Assembly (NCBI GenBank): GCA_900541665.1 | Contig: UQKV01000057.1 | Coordinates: forward strand, 1 to 12,029 | From: an uncultured Collinsella sp. | Lineage (GTDB): Bacteria; Actinomycetota; Coriobacteriia; Coriobacteriales; Coriobacteriaceae | Length of the DNA stretch: 12,029 bases | Direction of reading: 5' to 3' | Part shown: positions 5,470 through 12,015 of the stretch, piece after piece | Layout: each line of letters begins with the position of its first letter | Numbering within the stretch: the stretch's first letter is position 1 | Made by a program: the position numbers and the translations under genes | Notes under the pieces: generated by a model | The model's input: only the letters and a program-made list of their open reading frames with translations | Databases searched by the model: none | Told to the model about the DNA's origin: nothing

Positions 5470-5928
5470 ATGGCCGAGCTTGAGTCCCAACCATTGTCCG
5501 ACGAGGAGCGCGCCGAGTTGGAAGAGCTCCGCGCCGAGAAGGCCCGCCGCGAGGCTCAGGAAGAGGCTCGTCGCGAGCGTGAGGAGCTGGCTGCCCTGCG
5601 TGCCGAGCGCGCGAAGGCCGAGGAGGTCGCCTCGAACGCCGCATCCGAGCGCAAGCCCGCGCCCGCACCCAAGCCCGCTGCAGCGAAGCCTGCACCTGCC
5701 GCGCCCAAACCTCAGCCTAAAAAAGCCGCTCGTCCCAAGCCCACCGAGCCCAAGCCGAGCCGTGACGAGATGACCTTTGCCCAGCGCATGGTCACCTCCA
5801 AGGAGCCTACGGGCGAGAATGAGATCCCCGGCATGGCTCCGGCTCAAAAAATCATCATCGTGCTCGCCCTCATCGCGTTTATCGTCTTTATGGTCTACAC
5901 GATCACGGGCAGCATGGGCCTGCACTAA
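5470..5928 (+). CDS. Small tail-anchored membrane protein with coiled coil
   Basis: This 152-residue protein has no recognised family. Residues 9-58 are an uninterrupted E/R/A-rich heptad-like stretch (EERAELEELRAEKARREAQ), predicted coiled coil. Residues 60-97 are a low-complexity Ala/Lys/Pro linker (KPAPAPKPAAAKPAPAAPKP). Residues 98-125 are a polar segment (MTFAQRMVTSKEPTGENEIP). Residues 127-146 are one hydrophobic helix (KIIIVLALIAFIVFMVYTIT), and only six residues follow. With no signal peptide, the coiled coil should lie in the cytoplasm, anchored by the C-terminal helix. ATG 5470 has AAAGGG seven bases upstream. It follows the tRNA terminator and precedes pncB by 82 bp on the same strand. 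It may be a scaffold or envelope-associated protein, but no function can be assigned. Confidence 0.8.
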   Translation: MAELESQPLSDEERAELEELRAEKARREAQEEARREREELAALRAERAKAEEVASNAASERKPAPAPKPAAAKPAPAAPKPQPKKAARPKPTEPKPSRDEMTFAQRMVTSKEPTGENEIPGMAPAQKIIIVLALIAFIVFMVYTITGSMGLH

Positions 5929-6010
5929 CCTGTTCGCGCCGGGCTCCATGCCCGCACGTCCGCCTCGTCCAACCCTCAACTTCTGCACCACTCATCCGAA
6001 AGGTCGCCCC

Positions 6011-7516
6011 ATGGCTTTGACCGATATCTCTCATCCCACCGACATTGCAATGCTCACCGATCTGTACGAGCTCACTATGGCCCAGGGCCTGTGGGAGAGC
6101 GGCAAGGCCAATGAGCAGGGTTGTTTTACCGCGTTTTACCGCGACCACCCCTTTGGTAGCGCCTACGCCGTCATGTGCGGTACCGCCGAGCTGCCCGAGC
6201 TGGTCGAGAACCTGCGCTTTACGCCCGAGGACATCGACTACCTTGCCTCGCTCCAGGCCCCGGCCGGCGGCGCGATGTTCAAGCCTGGATTCCTCGACTA
6301 CCTGCGCGATTTTCGTGCGCATGTAAACATCGACGCCGTCCCCGAGGGCGAGCTCGTCTTTCCGCGTGAGCCTATGGTGCGCGTCACCGGCCCGGCGCTG
6401 GAGTGCCAGCTGCTCGAGACCGCGCTGCTCAACATCGTCGGTTTCCAGACGCTTGTTGCCACCAAGACGGCGCGCGTGGTGCTGGCCGCCGATGGTCGCC
6501 CCGTCGCCGAGTTCGGCTTGCGTCGCGCCCAGGGCCCCGATGGCGGTCTGGCCGTCGCCCGCGCGAGCTATGTGGCCGGCTGCTCGTCCACGTCTAACGT
6601 GCTTGCCGGGCGCCGCTACGGCATCCCCGTCTTTGGCACCCACGCGCACAGCTGGGTGATGAGCTTCGATTCCGAGCTCGAGGCCTTCCGTGCGTTTGCC
6701 AAGTCGAGCCCCAAGAACTGCACGCTGCTTATCGACACGTACGACGTGCGCGAGGGCTGCGAACATGCCATTACGGTTGCCAAGGAGATGGAGGCGGCGG
6801 GCGAGCGCCTGTCGGCCATTCGCATCGACTCGGGCGACCTGGCTAAGTTGTCCAAGTATGTCCGCGGCCGTTTTGACGCCGAGGGCCTGCCCTATGTGGG
6901 GATTTCGGTCTCCAACGACCTTGACGAGTACACGATTCAGTCGCTGCTCGACCAGGGCGCGCCCATCGATAGCTTTGGCGTGGGTACCAAGCTCGCGACC
7001 TGCTATGACCAGCCGGCGCTGGGTGGCGTGTACAAGCTTTCCGCCCGTCGTGCGAGCGAGACGGACCCGTGGACGCCGGTGGTCAAGCTCTCCGAGCAGC
7101 CCTACAAGCGCACGATCCCGGGCGTGCAGCGCGTGCGCCGTTATTACGACGGCTTTGGCGGCCCGATCTGCGACATGATCTATGACGAGGACCATCTGGC
7201 GGGGGAGGGCGCCGCGCGCGGCAATACCCTCGTGGCCGTGAACGATGCCGCGCTGGTGACCGACGTGTCCGAGCTCGAGTATCGCGAGCTGCTGGCGCCG
7301 ATCGTGCGCGATGGCAGCGCCGTTGCCCCGCGTGAGAGCATTGAGGACGCACGCGAGCGTTGCACCTGGGCACTGGACCATCTGGATCCGGTCTACAAGC
7401 GCTTCCTGTACCCGCAGACCTATGTGGTGGGCATGGAGCAGGGCCTGGCACAGGTGCGCGACGAGCTCGTGCGCAAGAACATGGCCGCGGCTTCTGCCTT
7501 CCCCTGGGCAAAATGA
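6011..7516 (+). CDS. pncB: Nicotinate phosphoribosyltransferase
   Basis: This 501-residue cytoplasmic enzyme of NAD salvage joins nicotinate and PRPP, coupled to ATP hydrolysis, to give nicotinate mononucleotide. Motifs seen are LTDLYELTM (residues 15-23), EFGLRRAQGPDGG (167-179), GTHAHSWVM (209-217, whose second His, H213, fits the phosphorylated histidine), LLIDTYD (239-245), RIDSGDL (271-277) and GVGTKL (323-328, phosphate-binding). The length fits the longer Gram-positive type. ATG 6011 has AAAGG eight bases upstream and matches the usual N-terminus just before LTDLYELTM. The stop TGA at 7514-7516 lies inside the repeat 7513-7559, so the last codons may differ from relatives. It is 82 bp before proB on the same strand, and the two may be cotranscribed. 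Confidence 0.95.
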   Translation: MALTDISHPTDIAMLTDLYELTMAQGLWESGKANEQGCFTAFYRDHPFGSAYAVMCGTAELPELVENLRFTPEDIDYLASLQAPAGGAMFKPGFLDYLRDFRAHVNIDAVPEGELVFPREPMVRVTGPALECQLLETALLNIVGFQTLVATKTARVVLAADGRPVAEFGLRRAQGPDGGLAVARASYVAGCSSTSNVLAGRRYGIPVFGTHAHSWVMSFDSELEAFRAFAKSSPKNCTLLIDTYDVREGCEHAITVAKEMEAAGERLSAIRIDSGDLAKLSKYVRGRFDAEGLPYVGISVSNDLDEYTIQSLLDQGAPIDSFGVGTKLATCYDQPALGGVYKLSARRASETDPWTPVVKLSEQPYKRTIPGVQRVRRYYDGFGGPICDMIYDEDHLAGEGAARGNTLVAVNDAALVTDVSELEYRELLAPIVRDGSAVAPRESIEDARERCTWALDHLDPVYKRFLYPQTYVVGMEQGLAQVRDELVRKNMAAASAFPWAK

Positions 7517-7559
7517 TCCCTTGGGGACGATCCCTTGGGGACGGAGGAAAACGGATCAT
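7513..7559 (+). repeat. 33-nt GGGGAC repeat, third copy, with internal 14-bp duplication
   Basis: This is the same unit as at 420-452 (ends ATGATCC and GGATCAT, core CTTGGGGACGGAGGAAAAC), but GATCCCTTGGGGAC is present twice in tandem (7515-7528 and 7529-7542), making it 47 nt. Its first bases contain the pncB stop codon TGA. It fills most of the pncB-proB gap, ending 39 bases before proB. Confidence 0.9.
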
Positions 7560-7598
7560 TTTCTCGCCCGCCCGCTCAACATTCGATTGGTTTGACGC

Positions 7599-8726
7599 AT
7601 GACGACTTCTTGTAAAACGATGGTGGTAAAGATCGGTTCGTCCACGGTGGTGGGCGCCGATGGCAAGGTCAACCGCGCCTTTATCGGCGGACTTGCCGAT
7701 CAAGCCGCAGCGCTGCGCAAGCTCGGCTGGCGTCTGGTCGTGGTGAGCTCGGGCGCTATTGCCTGTGGCTATCCCGTGTTGGGCTTCGACCGCAAGCCGG
7801 TCGGCGACCTTCCGAGCCTGCAGGCCTGCGCCTCGGCTGGTCAGTGCATCATCTCGTCGGCCTACGACGAGGAGTTTCATGCGCGCGATCTGCTCACCTC
7901 GCTCGTGCTGCTCACGCGCCACGACACGGCCCGTCGCACGTCCTACCTGCATGCGCGCGACGCCCTGCTGCGCCTCGTGGAGCTTGGCGTGGTGCCGGTC
8001 GTCAACGAGAACGATACCGTTACCGTCGACGAGATCAAGTTTGGTGACAACGACACGCTGGCGGCGCTCGTGAGCTGCCTGGTTTCCGCCGACCTGTGCG
8101 TGACGCTGTCCGACATCGACGGCCTCTACACCGCCAATCCGCACGAGGACCCGACGGCTGAGTTTGTCCCGGTCGTGCATAAGATCGATGCCAAGATCAT
8201 TGCCTCGGCAGGCGATTCTTCGACCTCGGTGGGCACGGGTGGCATGATCACCAAGATCCGCGCGAGCCGCATCCTGATGACGGCGGGCATTCAGAGCGTG
8301 ATTTGCTCAGGCGAGGAGCCCGATGCCCTCGTGCGTCTCGCCCGCGGCGAGAGCGTGGGAACCCTGTTCGATCCGCCGGCGGAGCGTTTGGACATTGCGC
8401 CCCGCAAGCTGTGGATCGCACTGGGTGACAAGGCGCATGGTTCGGTGACGGTCGATGACGGCGCCGCGAAGGCGCTGGTCAGCCGTGGCTCTTCCTTGCT
8501 TGCGGTGGGTATTCGCGAGGTCGATGGCCAGTTTGCCGAGGGCGATGTGCTCGATGTGTGCGATCCGAGCGGTATGGTCGTCGCCCGCGGTATCGCCGAG
8601 GCCGATTCGGACGTGCTGGAACTTGCAGCCGGACGTCGCCAGGACCAGATTGCCGGCAACCGTCTGCTGGCAGACCTGGCCGAGAAGCCCGCGATCCATC
8701 GAGATAATCTGATCGTCTTCGCCTAA
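7599..8726 (+). CDS. proB: Glutamate 5-kinase
   Basis: This 375-residue enzyme carries out the first step of proline synthesis, phosphorylating glutamate to gamma-glutamyl phosphate for ProA. The N-terminal amino acid kinase domain (about 1-260) shows VVKIGSS (9-15), VVSSGAIACG (48-57), VPVVNENDTV (132-141), FGDNDTLAA (148-156), LSDIDGLYT (170-178) and GTGGMITKI (212-220). Residues about 270-365 form the C-terminal PUA domain found in most bacterial ProB proteins. The start is uncertain: ATG 7599 has no good Shine-Dalgarno, and ATG 7620 directly before VVKIGSS is equally poor. The repeat element just upstream may have displaced an original site. proA lies 1.8 kb downstream, interrupted by the opposite-strand aminopeptidase, so proBA is not a simple operon here. 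Feedback inhibition by proline is usual in the family. Confidence 0.96.
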   Translation: MTTSCKTMVVKIGSSTVVGADGKVNRAFIGGLADQAAALRKLGWRLVVVSSGAIACGYPVLGFDRKPVGDLPSLQACASAGQCIISSAYDEEFHARDLLTSLVLLTRHDTARRTSYLHARDALLRLVELGVVPVVNENDTVTVDEIKFGDNDTLAALVSCLVSADLCVTLSDIDGLYTANPHEDPTAEFVPVVHKIDAKIIASAGDSSTSVGTGGMITKIRASRILMTAGIQSVICSGEEPDALVRLARGESVGTLFDPPAERLDIAPRKLWIALGDKAHGSVTVDDGAAKALVSRGSSLLAVGIREVDGQFAEGDVLDVCDPSGMVVARGIAEADSDVLELAAGRRQDQIAGNRLLADLAEKPAIHRDNLIVFA

Positions 8727-8740
8727 CCAATTGACGCTGC

Positions 8741-8838
8741 AAACGCTCCTAAGCGACAATCTGACGTTCAATCGTCGGGCATGACCAAAAGGTCAATGCC
8801 CTCCTCTTTCACGTCACCTTGCTCGCTTAGGGGCGTTT
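8741..8838. terminator. Nested hairpins after proB, possible terminator
   Basis: Outer arms AAACGCTCCTAAGCGA (8741-8756) and TCGCTTAGGGGCGTTT (8823-8838) pair at 15 of 16 positions plus one wobble. Within lie TGACGT (8762-8767)/ACGTCA (8811-8816) and GGGCATGACC (8777-8786) against GGTCAATGCCC (8791-8801), with a one-base bulge and an AAAA loop. The whole can fold as a three-level arm starting 14 bases after the proB stop. The right arm ends in TTTTCGCTTT, a weak terminator tail. Confidence 0.5.
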
Positions 8839-8886
8839 TCGCTTTCCGTCCTCTACCTGCGATGGCCGTAACGCCGGCATATCGTA

Positions 8887-8953
8887 AGTTGCGGTGAAAT
8901 AGGGATGGTTTGGCGGCTTTAAAGCCTTTAACAGTCCCTATTTCACCGCAACT
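8887..8953. repeat. Perfect 19-bp inverted repeat
   Basis: AGTTGCGGTGAAATAGGGA (8887-8905) and its exact reverse complement (8935-8953) flank a 29-nt spacer that holds the 12-bp palindrome GGCTTTAAAGCC (8915-8926). Read on the minus strand, the inner end of one arm gives ATAGGGACTG, a GGGAC core like that of the other repeats. No T tract follows. Confidence 0.85.
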
Positions 8954-8977
8954 CGTTGAGGCGGCGGGGTCCCACTG

Positions 8978-9026
8978 CGGCACTTGGGGACGTCCCTTTT
9001 GTGCCGGCAGGTGGGGACGCTCCTTG
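8978..9026. repeat. Tandem GGGGACG elements at the 3' end of the aminopeptidase gene
   Basis: CGGCACTTGGGGACG (8978-8992) recurs 27 bases later as CGGCAGGTGGGGACG (9005-9019), 13 of 15 identical. The first copy forms a hairpin by CGGCAC (8978-8983) with GTGCCG (9001-9006) and contains the palindrome GGGACGTCCC (8987-8996). It abuts the stop codon of the minus-strand gene at 9027. Confidence 0.65.
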
Positions 9027-10445
9027 CTAGAAGATCTGACGCAGGTCTCCGCGGTTGAGGGCTTCATCGAAGACGTGCTTGAACACCACGTTGCCGTGAA
9101 GGCCATCGTGCTCAAACTCATTCGTCACCCAGGCATGTGAGTTGCCAATGCGGCTCAGCGTATCGAGCTGCAGGCCCGAATCCACGTACATGTCGTCGAA
9201 ATACACCGCGGCCTGGAGCGGCACTTCGTTGCAGGCCAGGCGCTGCGGGTCGTAGATCTTGTCCCAGCTGGTGTCTTCCATCAGCAGGTCCATGGCGGGC
9301 TTAAACGGCTTAAGCTCGGGCATCTGCTCAAACATCCACGGGAACATGGCCTCGCCGGTAAACATGAGCGGGCGCGCGAGCGTGTCGAACTCGGCACGAT
9401 GGGCCTTCTCCTCTGCTGCGGCCCAGCGAATGGGCATGGTGTCGCCGTCGGCGTATATGAATTCCTGTAGCGTCCAGTACAGCGGATTCGTGCGCGTGTT
9501 GGTGCGCTCGAAGGCGCGCATCAAAAAGCTGTCGGATACCGAGGAGCCGCAGCTCAGCGTACCGTCGCCAGTAACAAACGCGTGATCGATAATCCAATGC
9601 ATACGCTCAAAGCTCGGCTTCATGCCAAAGTCGCTGCCCATGAGCTGTAGGCGCTCGACCGTCATCGGCGAGCCGTCGGGCAGCACGGGCTTCTGAGCCT
9701 CGAGCGCATCGGCCAGGGCTGCCACGTGCTCGACGTCAGCGGGATAGCGGTCATAATACTGCTGCGTCTTGGCAGCCATGCGCGGGAAGGTGTGCTCGTA
9801 GACCTCGCTGGCGCTCGCCGGCACGTGCGGAATGCCGCCGCAGGTAAAGCTTGCGCCCACGCCCTCGGGGAAGAGCGACAGATAGCTCAACGTCAGAAAG
9901 CCGCCGTAGCTCTGCCCGAGTGTGGCCCAGGGCTTGCCGCCAAAGCCCACCAGGCGCAGGTACTCAAAATCGCGTACGATGGAGCTGGCGAGGTGGCGCT
10001 TGAGGAAGTCCGCCTGCGAGCGGGCCGCATCGGCTCCTGCTGCCTCGGCGCGATCGCCCAAGGCGGCAATCGCGCGCCCGTCAACACAGCTGCTGCGCCC
10101 GGTGCCACGCTGGTCGGGCAGCACGACGCGGAAATGCTTAACGGCCTCCTCGATCCAGCCATCGCTTATGGGCGACAGCGGACGCGGGCTCTCGCCGCCG
10201 GGGCCGCCCTGCAAAAAGAGGAGGAGCGGTAGGTCGTCGTTGATGCGGTCGGGCGCGCAAACCACGCGGTAGAAGAGTTTGATGCTCTCGGGCGCGCCGG
10301 CGATGGGCGCCGGCATGGCGCCGCGGCGCATAGTGCTGCCGACGGCCAAAAGCATTGGCTCAAGGCCGCGCCAGTCGAGAGGGACATCGATGCTGTGGTC
10401 CTCGACATACAGGCCAGGGACGTGGTAGGAAGTGATGAGCGCCAT
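9027..10445 (-). CDS. Prolyl aminopeptidase (peptidase S33, alpha/beta hydrolase)
   Basis: The protein of 472 residues resembles the long Aeromonas-type proline iminopeptidases, which release N-terminal proline from peptides in the cytoplasm. Seen are LLLFLQGGPGG (74-84, oxyanion-hole HGGPG-type motif with Gln for His, as in this subgroup), VVLPDQRGTGRS (107-118), the nucleophile elbow GQSYGG (177-182, Ser179), DDMYVD (417-422, probable acid Asp418) and EHDGLHGN (445-452, probable catalytic His446). A cap region lies at about 200-400. ATG 10445 is preferred since the family N-terminus (YHVPGL...VPLDW) starts there. An upstream in-frame ATG at 10526 would add 27 residues and run into the divergent proA control region. 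No strong Shine-Dalgarno is seen at either. The position between proB and proA suggests a role in proline supply; general peptide trimming is the alternative. Confidence 0.85.
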   Translation of the reverse strand: MALITSYHVPGLYVEDHSIDVPLDWRGLEPMLLAVGSTMRRGAMPAPIAGAPESIKLFYRVVCAPDRINDDLPLLLFLQGGPGGESPRPLSPISDGWIEEAVKHFRVVLPDQRGTGRSSCVDGRAIAALGDRAEAAGADAARSQADFLKRHLASSIVRDFEYLRLVGFGGKPWATLGQSYGGFLTLSYLSLFPEGVGASFTCGGIPHVPASASEVYEHTFPRMAAKTQQYYDRYPADVEHVAALADALEAQKPVLPDGSPMTVERLQLMGSDFGMKPSFERMHWIIDHAFVTGDGTLSCGSSVSDSFLMRAFERTNTRTNPLYWTLQEFIYADGDTMPIRWAAAEEKAHRAEFDTLARPLMFTGEAMFPWMFEQMPELKPFKPAMDLLMEDTSWDKIYDPQRLACNEVPLQAAVYFDDMYVDSGLQLDTLSRIGNSHAWVTNEFEHDGLHGNVVFKHVFDEALNRGDLRQIF

Positions 10446-10557
10446 GTGATGCTTCCATTCGTTGCGGTGTTTCGGGTTGACCAATTCTACCGCCGCGGGC
10501 GAGGCCATGCGCAAATCGGCTACCATGGTTGCAAACTTCTAGGAGAAAGGGCCGCCC
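10446..10557. promoter_or_regulatory. Divergent control region between the aminopeptidase gene and proA
   Basis: This 112-bp gap must hold the start signals for both genes. On the minus strand TAGAAT (10489-10484) is a fair -10 box whose start point would precede ATG 10445, with only a weak -35 (TTGCGC at 19 bp). On the plus strand TACCAT (10521-10526) is a possible -10 for proA, without a clear -35. The proA ribosome site AGGAGAAAGGG is at 10541-10551. Confidence 0.35.
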
Positions 10558-11844
10558 ATGTCGGTCGATATAGCCACGTATGTCCACGATCTTGCCGTTG
10601 CCGCCAAGGCAGCGTCGGCCTCGCTTGCCACGGCGAGCGATGAGCAGCGCCAGGAGGCCGTGCGCGCCATGGCCGCAGCACTGCGCAACGGTGTCGACTC
10701 CATCGTCGCCGCCAACGAGCTCGATATGTCCGCCGCGCGCGATGCGGGCACTTCGGCCGGTCTGCTCGACCGTCTGCTGCTGACGCCTGAGCGCGTCGAG
10801 GGCATGGCCGCCGGTTTGGAGAAGCTCGCCGAGCTGCCCGATCCCGTCGGCCGCGTGCTCGACCACCGCGTGCTTGCGAGCGGTGTGGACCTGACCCGCG
10901 TGAGCGTGCCGTTGGGCCTGGTCGCCATGGTCTACGAGGCGCGCCCCAACGTGACGGCCGATGCCGCGGGCATCTGCATCCGCACCGGCAACGCCTGCAT
11001 TCTGCGCGGCGGTTCGCTGGCCTATCACTCGTGCGCCATGATTGCCGAGCTACTGGCCGATGCCCTCGAGGCGCAGGGCTTCCCGCGCGAGGCCGTCTCG
11101 ATGATCGAGTCTACCGACCGCGAGGCCACCGGCGAACTCATGAAGCTTCGTGGCATCGTCGACGTGCTTATTCCGCGTGGCGGTGCGGGCCTGATCCAGC
11201 GCTGCGTGCGTGAGTCGCTCGTTCCTGTGATCGAGACGGGCACGGGCAATTGCCACATCTACGTGCATGAATCCGCCGACTTCGATAAAGCGCTCAATAT
11301 TATCGTTAATGCCAAGACCCAACGCGTGGGCGTGTGCAATGCCGCTGAGTCGCTGCTGGTTGACCGCGCCGTGGCAGATTCTTTTTTGCCTGCGGCTGTG
11401 GCCGTGTTGCACGACCACAGTGTGCTGATTCACGGTGACGACGCCACGTGCGCCGCATGCGCCGATGCCGGTCTTGCCGAGGGCGACGACTACGTTGCCG
11501 CGACCGAGGAGGATTGGGGCCGCGAGTACCTGGCGCTCGAGATGAGCGTGAAGGTCGTGGCAAACGAGGACGAGGCCATCGCACACATCAACCGCTACGG
11601 CACCATGCATTCCGAGGCCATCATCGCCGAGGACGCGGACGCCTGCGAGCGCTTCCTGGACGCAATCGATGCCTCGGCCGTGTACGCCAACGCCAGCACG
11701 CGCTTCACCGACGGCGGCGAGTTTGGCCTGGGCGCCGAGATCGGCATCTCGACCCAAAAGCTCCATGCCCGCGGCCCCTTTGCCGCTGAGGCCCTCACCA
11801 CCTACAAATATAAGCTCCGCGGCACCGGCCAGGTTCGCCCCTAA
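10558..11844 (+). CDS. proA: Glutamate-5-semialdehyde dehydrogenase (gamma-glutamyl phosphate reductase)
   Basis: This 428-residue cytoplasmic enzyme performs the second step of proline synthesis, reducing gamma-glutamyl phosphate (made by ProB) with NADPH to glutamate semialdehyde, which cyclises to pyrroline carboxylate. Motifs are MVYEARPNVT (124-133), ACILRGGS (146-153), VIETGTGNCH (224-233), QRVGVCNAAESLLV (255-268, catalytic Cys260) and TRFTDGGEFGLGAEIGISTQKLHARGP (starting at 381). The length is typical. The start ATG 10558 is supported by AGGAGAAAGGG 7-17 bases upstream. proA is read divergently from the aminopeptidase gene and is separated from proB by it. Its TAA stop is the first codon-sized piece of the dispersed repeat at 11842, and a strong terminator follows. 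A pyrroline-5-carboxylate reductase gene (proC) is not in the window. Confidence 0.97.
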   Translation: MSVDIATYVHDLAVAAKAASASLATASDEQRQEAVRAMAAALRNGVDSIVAANELDMSAARDAGTSAGLLDRLLLTPERVEGMAAGLEKLAELPDPVGRVLDHRVLASGVDLTRVSVPLGLVAMVYEARPNVTADAAGICIRTGNACILRGGSLAYHSCAMIAELLADALEAQGFPREAVSMIESTDREATGELMKLRGIVDVLIPRGGAGLIQRCVRESLVPVIETGTGNCHIYVHESADFDKALNIIVNAKTQRVGVCNAAESLLVDRAVADSFLPAAVAVLHDHSVLIHGDDATCAACADAGLAEGDDYVAATEEDWGREYLALEMSVKVVANEDEAIAHINRYGTMHSEAIIAEDADACERFLDAIDASAVYANASTRFTDGGEFGLGAEIGISTQKLHARGPFAAEALTTYKYKLRGTGQVRP

Positions 11845-11887
11845 ACCTACCAAAAAGGGACAGGTTTATTTTGGCAGGTTTTATCTG
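11842..11887 (+). repeat. 46-nt dispersed repeat, copy 2 (hairpin)
   Basis: This is the inverted counterpart of 938-983, 45 of 46 identical. The hairpin is AAACCTACCAAAA (11843-11855) with TTTTGGCAGGTTT (11869-11881), loop containing GGGACAGG. The first three bases, TAA, are the stop codon of proA. Confidence 0.9.
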
Positions 11888-11894
11888 CGGTTTT

Positions 11895-11922
11895 GCCGGG
11901 CGACGCGTTCGCCCGGCTTTTT
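11895..11922 (+). terminator. Intrinsic terminator of proA
   Basis: GCCGGGCGA (11895-11903) and TCGCCCGGC (11909-11917) pair perfectly over 9 bp with a CGCGT loop, followed by TTTTT. It lies 50 bases after the stop codon, just past the 46-nt repeat. Confidence 0.92.
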
Positions 11923-12015
11923 CCTCCGCATGCCTTTTCTGCCTTTCGGCTTGAGCCGCGGCGATATACGATAGTGACACCGTGTCTTAGCACCGACTCA
12001 CCTGGAGGTATTGCC

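Larger units (their letters stand above)
8727..9026. other. 300-bp gene-free gap between convergent proB and aminopeptidase genes
   Basis: The gap is filled almost completely by inverted repeats: the nested hairpin 8741-8838, the 19-bp-arm palindrome 8887-8953, and the tandem GGGGACG elements 8978-9026. No frame here has a convincing start or protein character. It is the most densely structured part of the window. Confidence 0.7.

Noticed and set aside
5903..7381. Very long open frame antisense to pncB (similar ones lie opposite trpS, tagO, the radical SAM gene, proA and the aminopeptidase gene)
   Set aside because: High-GC codon usage leaves few stops on the opposite strand. The translations are Arg/Ala/His-rich with no recognisable motif and overlap well-identified genes completely.
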